Below are positions 44,257 through 52,853 of a DNA stretch of 53,239 bases, in pieces. The stretch is from positions 1 to 53,239 of the forward strand of contig DMCY01000097.1 in the NCBI GenBank assembly GCA_003451675.1, in the 5' to 3' direction. Positions within the stretch are counted from its first letter, which is position 1. Each line of letters begins with the position of its first letter. The position numbers and the translations under genes are program-made. Under the pieces are notes generated by a model that made no database searches, was not told where the DNA came from, and saw only the letters and a program-made list of their open reading frames with translations. Source of the DNA: Candidatus Atribacteria bacterium. GTDB lineage: Bacteria > Atribacterota > JS1 > SB-45 > 34-128.

Positions 44257-46473
44257 ATGAAGCCCATCTATCTCGATTATAATGCAACAACTCCTATAGA
44301 TTCGGAAGTTATTGAGGTAATGAGGCCATACCTCGAAGAATATTTTGGTAATCCATCGAGTTTACACTGGTATGGGATTCAAAGCAAAAAAGCCATCGAA
44401 AAAGCTCGCAAGCAAGTAGCTAGTCTACTGAATTGTCAGCCAGATGAAGTGATATTTACCAGTGGAGGAACTGAATCAAATAACTATGCCATCAAGGGTT
44501 CAGCTTTTGCCAATCGTCATAAAGGCAATCATATTATTACTTCATCTATTGAACATCCAGCAGTAATTGAGGTATGCAAATACCTCGAGGCGAATGGATT
44601 TCGGGTAACTTACATACCCGTAGACGAGTTTGGGATGGTGGATGTGACAGAGATAGAGAAAGCCATAACATCAAAGACTATTTTGATTACAATCATGCAC
44701 GCCAATAACGAGGTTGGGACCATTCAACCGATTCCAGAAATAGCCAAACTTGCCAGAAGTCATGGAATAATCGTGCACACAGACGCAGCTCAATCTGTTG
44801 GTAAAATTCCTACAATCATCAACAAATTGAATGTGGATCTCTTATCTTTTTCCGGACATAAGCTGCATGCTCCAAAGGGTGTTGGTGCTTTATATATTCG
44901 TCACGGAACCAATTTAGAAAAGTTAATCCATGGAGCCGATCACGAGCAAGACAAGAGAGCAGGGACAGAGAATGTATTGGAGATTGTGGGGTTAGGGAAG
45001 GCATGTGAAATTGCAAAGCGAGATCTTAAAAAGAATATTACTCATATGAGAATAATGCGGGACCTATTATACAACGGATTGAAGCAGAAATTGGGGGAGA
45101 TAAAGATGAATAATCACTTGGAAAAGCGTCTGCCAAATACTCTGAGTGTAAGTTTTGCGAACATCGAAGCCAATACACTGCTATCCGAAATAGAAGGGGT
45201 TGCGGCTTCTGCCGGAGCTGCTTGTCATTCAGATTCTGTTGAAGTTTCTACAGTTTTGACTGCTATGAAGGTTCCACTTGAATATGCTATGGGGACAATT
45301 CGTTTTTCCACTGGTAAAATGACCACAGTAGATGAGATTAATGAAGCTGTTAAAATTGTGACCGAAGCAGTTCAACGTTTGAAACCTTCGGAAATAGAGT
45401 CCCCTTCTGTAGTAACAGATGTAAGGGACATAAAACTGACACATTTTACGCACGGTTTGGGATGTGCTTGTAAACTGCGACCAAAGGCACTTGAAAAGAT
45501 ATTAAAAAATTTACCTGTTCCAAAGGATAAAAATATCCTGGTGGGGACAGATACTTCAGATGATGCTGCTATTTATTATCTTAGTAATCATATGGCTATT
45601 GTTGAAACAGTTGATTTTTTCACTCCCATTGTGAATGATCCCTATCATTTTGGTGCTATTGCCGCTGCTAATTCATTTAGTGATATATATGCCATGGGTG
45701 GAAAGCCTCTATTTGCACTCAATATCGTTGGATTTCCATCTAACCGTCTATCTATGGAGATCTTACAGCATATTCTCGAAGGTGCACAGAACAAGGCGAA
45801 TGAGGCTGGAGTTAGTATTATAGGCGGGCATACAGTGGATGATACCGAGCCCAAATATGGAATGGTGGTAACAGGTATAATTGATCCCGAACGGATACTT
45901 ACTAATTGTAATGCGAAACCCGGCGATGCAATCATTCTTACAAAACCCATAGGTGTTGGAATTATCACAACAGCCATAAAAAGAGGGTTAACAGATGAAG
46001 AGACAACAAATCGGGTTATAACGATTATGAGTACACTCAACTGCCGGGCAGCAGAGGTAATTGAAGAATATCCAGTGAGTGCATGCACCGACGTCACAGG
46101 CTTTGGTTTGCTAGGGCACCTTAAGGAGATGTCTCAGTCAAGCAAGGTTAATGCTGTGATTTATCTTGAAAGTGTGCCATCAATCAAATATACTTGGGAG
46201 TTTATAACAGGGAACGTTGTTCCAGGTGGAACACTCAACAACATGGACTATGTAGCAGATATAGTGGAATGGGAAGAAGATATCTCAAGATCAGCCAGAA
46301 TCATACTTTGTGATGCGCAGACTTCAGGTGGACTGCTAATTGCACTTCCATCCAAATACGCTGACGACCTCCTGCGGAAACTTCACAGCAACGGAGTAAC
46401 CGGTGCTGCTTACATTGGCAGTTTTACTGAAAAGGGAAAAGGGAAAATAGCAGTTAAAAAAGTTTATAGATAG
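44257..46473 (+). CDS. selD: Cysteine desulfurase (NifS-like) fused to selenophosphate synthetase (SelD)
   Basis: A 738-residue fusion. Residues 1-385 are a class V aminotransferase of the NifS/IscS group: PLP Lys202 in FSGHKLHAPKG and active-site Cys323 in SAGAACHSDS. Residues about 392-738 are SelD: LTHFTHGLGCACK has the catalytic Cys403 and Lys406, and later GGHTVDDTEPKYG and CTDVTGFGLLGH are typical. Cys is used where some SelD proteins have selenocysteine. The desulfurase could free selenium from selenocysteine and hand it straight to SelD. Product: selenophosphate for tRNA-Sec and for selenium-dependent hydroxylases. The gene looks higher in GC than its neighbours and interrupts a duplicated grdE-ferredoxin unit, so it may be a later arrival. 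Confidence 0.92.
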   Translation: MKPIYLDYNATTPIDSEVIEVMRPYLEEYFGNPSSLHWYGIQSKKAIEKARKQVASLLNCQPDEVIFTSGGTESNNYAIKGSAFANRHKGNHIITSSIEHPAVIEVCKYLEANGFRVTYIPVDEFGMVDVTEIEKAITSKTILITIMHANNEVGTIQPIPEIAKLARSHGIIVHTDAAQSVGKIPTIINKLNVDLLSFSGHKLHAPKGVGALYIRHGTNLEKLIHGADHEQDKRAGTENVLEIVGLGKACEIAKRDLKKNITHMRIMRDLLYNGLKQKLGEIKMNNHLEKRLPNTLSVSFANIEANTLLSEIEGVAASAGAACHSDSVEVSTVLTAMKVPLEYAMGTIRFSTGKMTTVDEINEAVKIVTEAVQRLKPSEIESPSVVTDVRDIKLTHFTHGLGCACKLRPKALEKILKNLPVPKDKNILVGTDTSDDAAIYYLSNHMAIVETVDFFTPIVNDPYHFGAIAAANSFSDIYAMGGKPLFALNIVGFPSNRLSMEILQHILEGAQNKANEAGVSIIGGHTVDDTEPKYGMVVTGIIDPERILTNCNAKPGDAIILTKPIGVGIITTAIKRGLTDEETTNRVITIMSTLNCRAAEVIEEYPVSACTDVTGFGLLGHLKEMSQSSKVNAVIYLESVPSIKYTWEFITGNVVPGGTLNNMDYVADIVEWEEDISRSARIILCDAQTSGGLLIALPSKYADDLLRKLHSNGVTGAAYIGSFTEKGKGKIAVKKVYR

Positions 46474-46483
46474 TTCATTATCG

Positions 46484-46717
46484 TTTAGTGGATTATGTTC
46501 CAGAAGCTGATGCAATTATAAGTGGTGGGAGCATAGAAAGAAAAATTACTTTACCTAAAGTAGATAGAGTAGTTGGTAGGGAAGTACTAAGATTAAATAA
46601 AGAATCAGGAGGTTATTCTCCTTAGCTAAGGAGAATATAACTTTTGATACTACTACTCAAATTTATTGTTCTGGTAATCAGTCAGGGCATAGTGGATTAT
46701 TTGCAGAATCTTATTAA
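46484..46717 (+). pseudogene. 3' fragment of a duplicate grdE
   Basis: Bases 46484-46525 are identical to 43727-43768 in grdE (42 bases), and similarity continues at roughly 80 percent to the TAA at 46715. The reading LVDYVPEADAIISGGSIER breaks at a TAG near 46623 where one base is missing (CCTTAGCTAAGG where CCTTCAGCTAAGG is expected), and GNQSGHSGLFAESY resumes in another frame. Similarity starts 10 bases after the selD stop. Only the last 78 or so codons remain. Confidence 0.88.
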
Positions 46718-46758
46718 AGGAATTTAGCAAATTAACAAAAAAGGAGAAATGAAACAAT

Positions 46759-47163
46759 ATGAAGGTTTTGAAATATGATTCCAAAAAATGTACTGGATGC
46801 TTGAGTTGTGAACTGGCATGTTCTTTTCAAAGATTAAATTTATACAACCCAGAAAAAACAGCCTTAAAGATTAAACCATCTTATGGGATAGATAATCCTT
46901 CAGCAATTTACTGTCGACATTGTGTCAATCCTCCCTGTTTAAAAGCTTGTGAGTTCGGTGCCATGGAAATGGTTAACGGTGTTGTAGAAATTAACAAAGA
47001 AAAATGTACTTCTTGCGGTTTATGTGTAGAGAAGTGTCCATTTAATGCAATATTTTTTGAAGAAGGAAATGTGTATAAATGCGATCAATGCAAAGGAGAA
47101 TTTAAATGTGCTCAAGTATGTACAACTGGGGCAATTACGGTGGTAGAAAGGAAGGAGGAGTAA
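46759..47163 (+). CDS. 4Fe-4S ferredoxin subunit of the aldehyde oxidoreductase
   Basis: A 134-residue polyferredoxin with four Cys clusters: CTGCLSCELAC (residues 12-22), CRHCVNPPCLKAC (near 54), CTSCGLCVEKC (near 84) and CDQCKGEFKCAQVC (near 108). This HycB/AorA-like pattern suits an electron-transfer partner. It ends four bases before the aldehyde oxidoreductase and has AAAGGAG upstream. It is the intact member of the duplicated pair (fragment at 43981). Confidence 0.88.
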   Translation: MKVLKYDSKKCTGCLSCELACSFQRLNLYNPEKTALKIKPSYGIDNPSAIYCRHCVNPPCLKACEFGAMEMVNGVVEINKEKCTSCGLCVEKCPFNAIFFEEGNVYKCDQCKGEFKCAQVCTTGAITVVERKEE

Positions 47164-47167
47164 ATTA

Positions 47168-48988
47168 ATGTACGAGTGCTATAATAAAAAACTATTGCGA
47201 GTTAATTTAACTACAGGTAACATTAAGGAAGAAATCATTGAGGATAAAATGATAAATGATTATATTGGTGGTATGGGATTTGGAGTGAAATTGTTAACTA
47301 AAGAAGTTAATCCACTTGTAGATCCTTTATCTGCTGACAATAAAATAATTATAAGTATTGGTCCTTTAACTGGAACTGCTGCCCCTCTATTTGCACAAAC
47401 TTGCATAGTGACTAAATCACCTTTAACTAACGGTATAATTAATTGTTATGCCGGAGGGCATCTTGGTTATAAAATAAAGTCCAGTGGTTATGATTGTGTA
47501 GTAATTGAGGGTAAAGCACCAGAATTAGTTTACCTAATTGTAACTACCTCTGGGGTGAAAATAAAAGAGTGCAGTCAATTATCCCAACAAAATACGAATA
47601 GAGTAGAAAAGTTTATCAAGGAAAAAGAAAATATAGAAGATTTAAGCGTAATGTCTATCGGAGCCGGAGGCGAAAATTTAGTTAGGTTTGCCTCTATTAT
47701 ATCTGCAACAAGGGCCTTTGGCAGAGGAGGAACAGGAGCTATATTTGGTTCAAAAAATCTAAAAGCCATTGCTTTTTCAGGTGGTAAAGATATAAGAGTT
47801 AATAAACCTTCAGAGTTTAATGAAGTTGTAAACGAAGCGTATTCATGTTTTAAAGGAGCAGTTGCAAACGAATGGAATCTTTTAAGTATGTTTTCAAAAT
47901 TTGGGACGGCTTCCGGTATGGGATTAATTAACGAAAAAAATGCTTTGGCAACTAAAAATCATCAATTGAGTAGTTTTGAAAAAGCTTCGGAAATTGATAG
48001 TTTTGCCTATATTAAGAAATATCCTTCTAGACAGGTAGCTTGTTTTGGTTGCCCAATCCACTGTGGGCAAGTACATGAATTTAAAAGTGGAAAATACAAA
48101 GGTATGATAACCAGAGGACCTGAATATGAAACAACTTATTCTTTTGGGTCCGATTGTTTAATTAGTGACCCAGAGATTATTGCTCGAGCTCATCAGATAT
48201 GCGAAGAATATGGGATGGATACTCTTTCTGCAGGTTGTACAATGGCTTTTGCAATGGAATGTTACGAGAAAGGTATCTTAACTAAAAAAGATACTGAAGG
48301 AGTAGAACTTAATTTTGGTGATGGAGATGAGATGCTTAAAATTTTAGAAAAGGTTGGTAAAAGACAAGGAATAGGGGATTTATTAGCGGAAGGAACAAAA
48401 AGAGTGGCAAAGAAATTAGGGAGAGGGACAGAGTGCTTTGCAATGAATGTAAAAGGTTTAGAATTTGCTGCTTGGATGCCTCAAAGAATGCGAGGAATTG
48501 CCCTTACTTTTGCTACTTCAAATAGGGGAGCATGTCATAAAAGAGCACCAATAGGAGCTGAATTAATGGGGAAAATACCCATGGAGGAAATAAAAGGAAA
48601 AGCAGAAGTGGTTAAAGATATTCAAGATACTGTAAATGCAATTTTTACTTTAGTAAGTTGTAGATTTGCAGAATTTGAGCTGCCTAGAGAAATGTTTGTT
48701 AAATTATTAAATTCCGCATCAGGTATAAATTATAATTTAGAAGAATTTATAAAAGTTGGAGAAAAGTTGTGGAATTTGGAGCGCCTATTTAATATAGGAG
48801 TTGGTTTAACTAAAAAGGATGACCAATTGCCGTCTAGATGTTTTGACCCCTTACCGGTAAAAGGGGGAGAAGTTAGAATGAAAAAAAATGATTTTGACTA
48901 TATGTTGAAGGAGTATTATAGAGTAAGAGGTTGGGATACAAATGGTATTCCAACAAAAGCAAAGTTAAGATTATTAGGAATAGATTGA
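47168..48988 (+). CDS. Aldehyde ferredoxin oxidoreductase family (tungsten/molybdopterin)
   Basis: A 606-residue protein of the AOR family, which interconverts aldehydes and acids using ferredoxin and a tungsten-bispterin centre. The N-terminal KLLRVNLTTGNIKEE and YIGGMGFGVKLLTKEV start the pterin-binding domain; RAFGRGGTGAIFGSKNLKAI lies near residue 180. The 4Fe-4S ligands include Cys292, Cys295 and Cys299 (ACFGCPIHC). RGPEYETTYSFGSDC is also typical. Packed between its ferredoxin and a MoaD-like protein, within the grd-like operon. It may process the carbon product of the reductase or reduce an acid with ferredoxin; the substrate is unknown. Confidence 0.9.
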   Translation: MYECYNKKLLRVNLTTGNIKEEIIEDKMINDYIGGMGFGVKLLTKEVNPLVDPLSADNKIIISIGPLTGTAAPLFAQTCIVTKSPLTNGIINCYAGGHLGYKIKSSGYDCVVIEGKAPELVYLIVTTSGVKIKECSQLSQQNTNRVEKFIKEKENIEDLSVMSIGAGGENLVRFASIISATRAFGRGGTGAIFGSKNLKAIAFSGGKDIRVNKPSEFNEVVNEAYSCFKGAVANEWNLLSMFSKFGTASGMGLINEKNALATKNHQLSSFEKASEIDSFAYIKKYPSRQVACFGCPIHCGQVHEFKSGKYKGMITRGPEYETTYSFGSDCLISDPEIIARAHQICEEYGMDTLSAGCTMAFAMECYEKGILTKKDTEGVELNFGDGDEMLKILEKVGKRQGIGDLLAEGTKRVAKKLGRGTECFAMNVKGLEFAAWMPQRMRGIALTFATSNRGACHKRAPIGAELMGKIPMEEIKGKAEVVKDIQDTVNAIFTLVSCRFAEFELPREMFVKLLNSASGINYNLEEFIKVGEKLWNLERLFNIGVGLTKKDDQLPSRCFDPLPVKGGEVRMKKNDFDYMLKEYYRVRGWDTNGIPTKAKLRLLGID

Positions 48989-48989
48989 A

Positions 48990-49277
48990 ATGAAAATAAA
49001 GGTAAAATTTCTTGGGCCATTTTTTTATTGGACTGATTGTAAAGAGATTACTTTAAATATTCCCCAAAAAAGCACTATTAATGAGTTGTTAGTGATATTG
49101 GCTGCCAGATTGGGAGATACTTTTAACAAAAAAGTTACAAAAGAAGCCCTTAATAATAAGGCACTGCAGAGACTTATCTGTGTAAATAATTATTCAATAT
49201 TTAACCTTAAAAAGTTAGAAACAGAATTAAAAGAAAATGATACTATTTCTTTCTTACCTCCTATGGCAGGAGGATAA
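48990..49277 (+). CDS. MoaD/ThiS-like sulfur carrier
   Basis: A 95-residue ubiquitin-fold protein ending in the essential Gly-Gly (FLPPMAGG). Its C-terminus would be thiocarboxylated and give sulfur to molybdopterin. Genes of this kind often follow AOR genes and supply the pterin cofactor. ATG start one base after the oxidoreductase stop, so the two are coupled. The region about residues 45-70 is slightly longer than in MoaD. Confidence 0.85.
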   Translation: MKIKVKFLGPFFYWTDCKEITLNIPQKSTINELLVILAARLGDTFNKKVTKEALNNKALQRLICVNNYSIFNLKKLETELKENDTISFLPPMAGG

Positions 49278-49322
49278 AAAGGACGAAGGTATAGGAAGCT
49301 TCAAATAAGGAGAGTAATTGTA

Positions 49323-51905
49323 ATGGATCATGCGGTAGTAAAAGGTGTAGGGCATATATTAGTACATTGCCCTTCTCTGGTGATTTATGGGCATGCTCTT
49401 CAAGAAGAGATGAAAGGAGGAGTTGATAAATCCTTAGATTTATTACTTCCTCATTTAAGAAAATATAATGAAGCAGTTAATTACTTGCCTAACCAAGTAT
49501 ATATTGGAAATTTAGGTCCAGAAGTTCTGGGAAACTATACTCAACCTTGGTGGGATAATAAAAATATTTTGCGGAATGCTAAAAGATTTGGACCTTACGG
49601 AGAAATTCTACCCCAAGATGAGTTTTTTGCCCTTATGAAAATTGTTGATGTATTTGATTTAGTGTGGTTAGAGAAATCTTTTACTGCCGAAATAATAAAA
49701 AAACTTGAAAAGCATCCTTTATTATCTGCATTTGATTTGCAAAAATTGGGAGAAGGTAAAGAGAAAGGGAAAATAGAAGAAGAGATAGGAAAAAATAAAG
49801 CTTTGGCGCTTATAGATATAGATGATAATTGTAATTTAATAGGATGTATATGTTGTGCACATAAAAGTGATATAAATCTTTCTGCTCAAGTTATTTTAGA
49901 GAATATTGCTTCTAAAGCTTCAGCTTCATTAGCTTTAAAATATGCCCTTAAAAATGTTGATTTTTATCCGGAAAAAATTGAGTATATTATTGAATGTTCT
50001 GAAGAAGCAGTTGGAGACGCTTTTCAAAGAGGGGGAGGTAATTTAGCAAAATCTATTGGTGAAGTAGTGAGATGTAATAATGCTACCGGGACTGACTTAA
50101 GAGCATTTTGTGCAGCACCTACTTATGGATTGCTTACTGCTGCAAGCCATGTAGTGGCTGGTACTTTTAAAAAAATAGCAGTAGTTGCCGGTGGTTCTGT
50201 GCCCAAATTAGGAATGAATTTTAAAAAACATTTAGAAAAAAATATGCCTATTTTAGAAGATACTATAGCTGCATTTGCAATTATAGTAGGTGAAGATGAC
50301 GGAAAAAATCCTATAATAAGGAATGAAATTTGTGGGAGGCATGTTATAGCTAAAAAATCATCTCCTCAGGAAGTAATGGAAGCTTTGGTATCTGAACCAC
50401 TAATGAGGGCAAACAAGAAGATAATTGATGTAGATAAATTTGCCGCTGAATTACATAATCCGGAAATTCTTATTCCTGCAGGAGCAGGAGATGTAGCTCG
50501 GTCTAATTATAGGATGATAGCAGCTCTTGCGGTAAGGAGAAATGAAATAAAAAGAGAAGAGATAAATAAATTTGTACAACAGAAAGGTATGATGGGATTT
50601 GTTCCTACTCAAGGACATATTCCTTCTGGGGTTCCATTTGTTGCCTTTGCCCGAAAGATGATATTAGAAAAAAAGATTAATAATACCTTAATTATAGGTA
50701 AAGGCAGTTTGTTTTTAGGAAGAATGACTAATTTATTTGACGGAGTCTCTCTATTATTAGAAAAAAATAATTCTCAAAAAGCTATAGATAAAAAATCTGA
50801 GAAAATCGAGCCAGGAAGAGGAATAAAAAAGAGTAAAAAAATAAGAATAGGTGTTTCTACTTTTGGGTATGAACATAATTTAGAAGAGTTAATCTCAGCA
50901 TGTCAGGAGATTTCTAATTATGAAGATTGGATAGAACCGCTAATAATTGAAAGCGATAAAATTCCTCCGGGAGAGAATTTTAATTCATATTTAAATAGAT
51001 TAATTGATAGTAGGGAAATAGACGGAGGGTTGGCTATGCATTATACTTTTACTAAAGGTATAGCCTCAGTAGGGAAAATAATTTCCCCTTATAATGGTAA
51101 TACCTTATATCTTGCTACTACTACCGGTTATTCTGCTTCTCAACGGATAGAAGCCTTGATTAGAAATGTAATAGCCGGAATTGCAGTAGCAAAGACTGGG
51201 GGAATAATAGAGCCTAAAGTAGGACTTTTAAATTTAGAAGGAGCTGCAATAGCCAAAAGAGCTTTGCTTGAACTAATTGATAAAGGGTATTTTTTTAAAT
51301 TGTCAGCTTCTTTACGAAAGAATCAAGGAGATCTTTTAAGGGGAAATGATTTATTATCGGGAGAATTTGACGTAGTTGTAACAGATAGCTTGACCGGGAA
51401 TATTTTAGTAAAGATTTTATCAGCTTATACTACAGGAGGGAAAAAGGAAATATTAGGATATGGTTATGGTCCAGGAGTAGGTGAAGGAGTACAAAGAATT
51501 GTTAATATTATTTCACGTGCTTCAGGGAAGACAGTAATAACAAATGCTATTAAGTTTACAGCTGAAATGGTTAGAGGCGATTTAATCTATATATATAAAA
51601 AGGAGATTGAGAAAGCTTATAAATGCGGCTTAAAAGGGATTATTGAGAAATATTGTATTTCTACTTCTTCAAATACTACATCTAACAATTTGGAGAACAA
51701 ATTACCAATAAAGAGAGTTTTAGACGAAGAGATAGAAGGAGTAGATATAATGGAGATTGAAAATGCTGTAGATTGTCTTTTAAAGAATTCTATTTATGCT
51801 GCTTCGGGTATGGGTTGTACAGGGGCAATAATTATGCTTAATAATAAAGATAAAGAAAAAGCTATAGATATTTTAAAAAAGGAAGGATTTTTAATTAGTT
51901 TTTAG
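49323..51905 (+). CDS. grdCD: Fused glycine reductase component C (GrdC-GrdD)
   Basis: An 860-residue protein joining two usually separate subunits. Residues 1-480 match GrdC (KGVGHILVHCPSLVIYGHAL; FGPYGEILPQDEFFALMKIVDVFDLVWLE), a thiolase-like domain with Cys in FCAAPTYGLL. After a Lys-rich linker (about 480-505) residues 506-860 match GrdD, starting IRIGVSTFGYEHNLEELI and ending with GMGCTGAIIML, where Cys832 is a likely catalytic residue. In known systems GrdC and GrdD turn the carboxymethyl-selenoether on GrdA into an acetyl thioester and release acetyl phosphate, which yields ATP. Start: ATG with AAGGAGAG upstream. No internal stop or frameshift is seen. Confidence 0.88.
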   Translation: MDHAVVKGVGHILVHCPSLVIYGHALQEEMKGGVDKSLDLLLPHLRKYNEAVNYLPNQVYIGNLGPEVLGNYTQPWWDNKNILRNAKRFGPYGEILPQDEFFALMKIVDVFDLVWLEKSFTAEIIKKLEKHPLLSAFDLQKLGEGKEKGKIEEEIGKNKALALIDIDDNCNLIGCICCAHKSDINLSAQVILENIASKASASLALKYALKNVDFYPEKIEYIIECSEEAVGDAFQRGGGNLAKSIGEVVRCNNATGTDLRAFCAAPTYGLLTAASHVVAGTFKKIAVVAGGSVPKLGMNFKKHLEKNMPILEDTIAAFAIIVGEDDGKNPIIRNEICGRHVIAKKSSPQEVMEALVSEPLMRANKKIIDVDKFAAELHNPEILIPAGAGDVARSNYRMIAALAVRRNEIKREEINKFVQQKGMMGFVPTQGHIPSGVPFVAFARKMILEKKINNTLIIGKGSLFLGRMTNLFDGVSLLLEKNNSQKAIDKKSEKIEPGRGIKKSKKIRIGVSTFGYEHNLEELISACQEISNYEDWIEPLIIESDKIPPGENFNSYLNRLIDSREIDGGLAMHYTFTKGIASVGKIISPYNGNTLYLATTTGYSASQRIEALIRNVIAGIAVAKTGGIIEPKVGLLNLEGAAIAKRALLELIDKGYFFKLSASLRKNQGDLLRGNDLLSGEFDVVVTDSLTGNILVKILSAYTTGGKKEILGYGYGPGVGEGVQRIVNIISRASGKTVITNAIKFTAEMVRGDLIYIYKKEIEKAYKCGLKGIIEKYCISTSSNTTSNNLENKLPIKRVLDEEIEGVDIMEIENAVDCLLKNSIYAASGMGCTGAIIMLNNKDKEKAIDILKKEGFLISF

Positions 51906-52003
51906 AAATGTATATTTTTCTATTAAAATAATATAAAAGAATATTAAGATATTAAAAATCTGAATTAATTATTATTAAATTATAAATAGGGGGAAAGATA
52001 AAG

Positions 52004-52348
52004 ATGTCTAATTTAACAGAAGTAGATAAAAATAATTTTGAAGAAGAGGTTAGAAAATCTTCTTTACCTGTTGTAGTGGATATTTGGAGTGATAAATGTG
52101 GAAAATGTAAAGAAATTGTGCCTTTTTTAGAGAAATTAGGAGAAGAATATAAAGGTAAATTAAAAATTGTCAAACTTAATCATTTAGGTAATAGGCGTTT
52201 TACTTTTCAGTTTAGATTTAAAGGTTTACCTACCTTTCTTTTTTTTAAAAATGGGGAAGAAGTGGGTAAATTAACCGATAATTTGGATAATTCTGTAGAG
52301 GAGATACAAGAAGAATTAAGAAAAAGTATAATTAATTTGCTTTCCTAA
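52004..52348 (+). CDS. trxA: Thioredoxin of the glycine reductase type
   Basis: A 114-residue thioredoxin. The active site is Cys32-Gly-Lys-Cys35 in WSDKCGKCKEIVP, not the usual WCGPC; the cis-Pro lies in KGLPTFLFF near residue 76. Thioredoxins in grd operons have similarly altered motifs and reduce the selenenyl-sulfide formed on GrdA. No thioredoxin reductase gene is in the window, although grd operons often have one next to trxA. GGGGGAAAG precedes the ATG. It ends 43 bases before grdA. Confidence 0.88.
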   Translation: MSNLTEVDKNNFEEEVRKSSLPVVVDIWSDKCGKCKEIVPFLEKLGEEYKGKLKIVKLNHLGNRRFTFQFRFKGLPTFLFFKNGEEVGKLTDNLDNSVEEIQEELRKSIINLLS

Positions 52349-52391
52349 TTATAAGTAAATTAAAATTATTAAAAGAAAGGAGAGATTATAA

Positions 52392-52853
52392 ATGTTAAAA
52401 GGGAAAAAAGTTATTGCTTTAGGAGAAAGAGATGGAATTCCCGGAGAAGTCATTGCAGAGTGTGCAAAATCTGCAGGAGCAGAAATTATTTTTGCTTCCA
52501 CTGAGTGCTTTGTCTGAACTTCTGCTGGGGCAATGGACCTTGAGTTACAAAAACGGATTAAAGAATTAGCGGATAAAAATAAACAAGAAAAGCCAATTAT
52601 GATTATAGGAAGTGCTGATGCAGAAGGAGCAGGCATAGTTGCTGAGACCGTTAGTATAGGTGACCCAAGTTACGCAGGTCCATTGACTGGAGTCCAGTTG
52701 GGACTCCTTGTTTATCATATTGTTGAACCAGAAGTTAAGAGAGAGATTGATCCTCAATTATATAAAGAAAAAATAGCGATAATGGAAATGGTACTTGATG
52801 TAGAAAATATAATAAAAGAGATGGAAGAAATAAGAGCAAAAGGGAGCGGATAG
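52392..52853 (+). CDS. grdA: Glycine reductase selenoprotein A (UGA at 52515)
   Basis: A 153-residue selenoprotein with Sec42 encoded by TGA at 52515-52517. The motif [16 protein letters not shown] is the signature of GrdA, with Cys39 and Sec42 as the redox pair. Upstream, [21 protein letters not shown] completes the normal N-terminus, and [16 protein letters not shown] follows in frame. The codons after the TGA can form a small bulged hairpin (TGC/GCA around a TGGG loop, with an outer TTC/GGA), a weak SECIS candidate. GrdA carries the carboxymethyl group between proteins B and C. AAAGGAGAG precedes the ATG. Its last three sense codons and its stop overlap tRNA-Sec. Confidence 0.95.

Noticed and set aside
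45645..46097. Reverse-strand 150-residue open frame inside selD
   Set aside because: It lies opposite a fully conserved SelD domain, has no recognisable motif and no ribosome binding site; a shadow frame.
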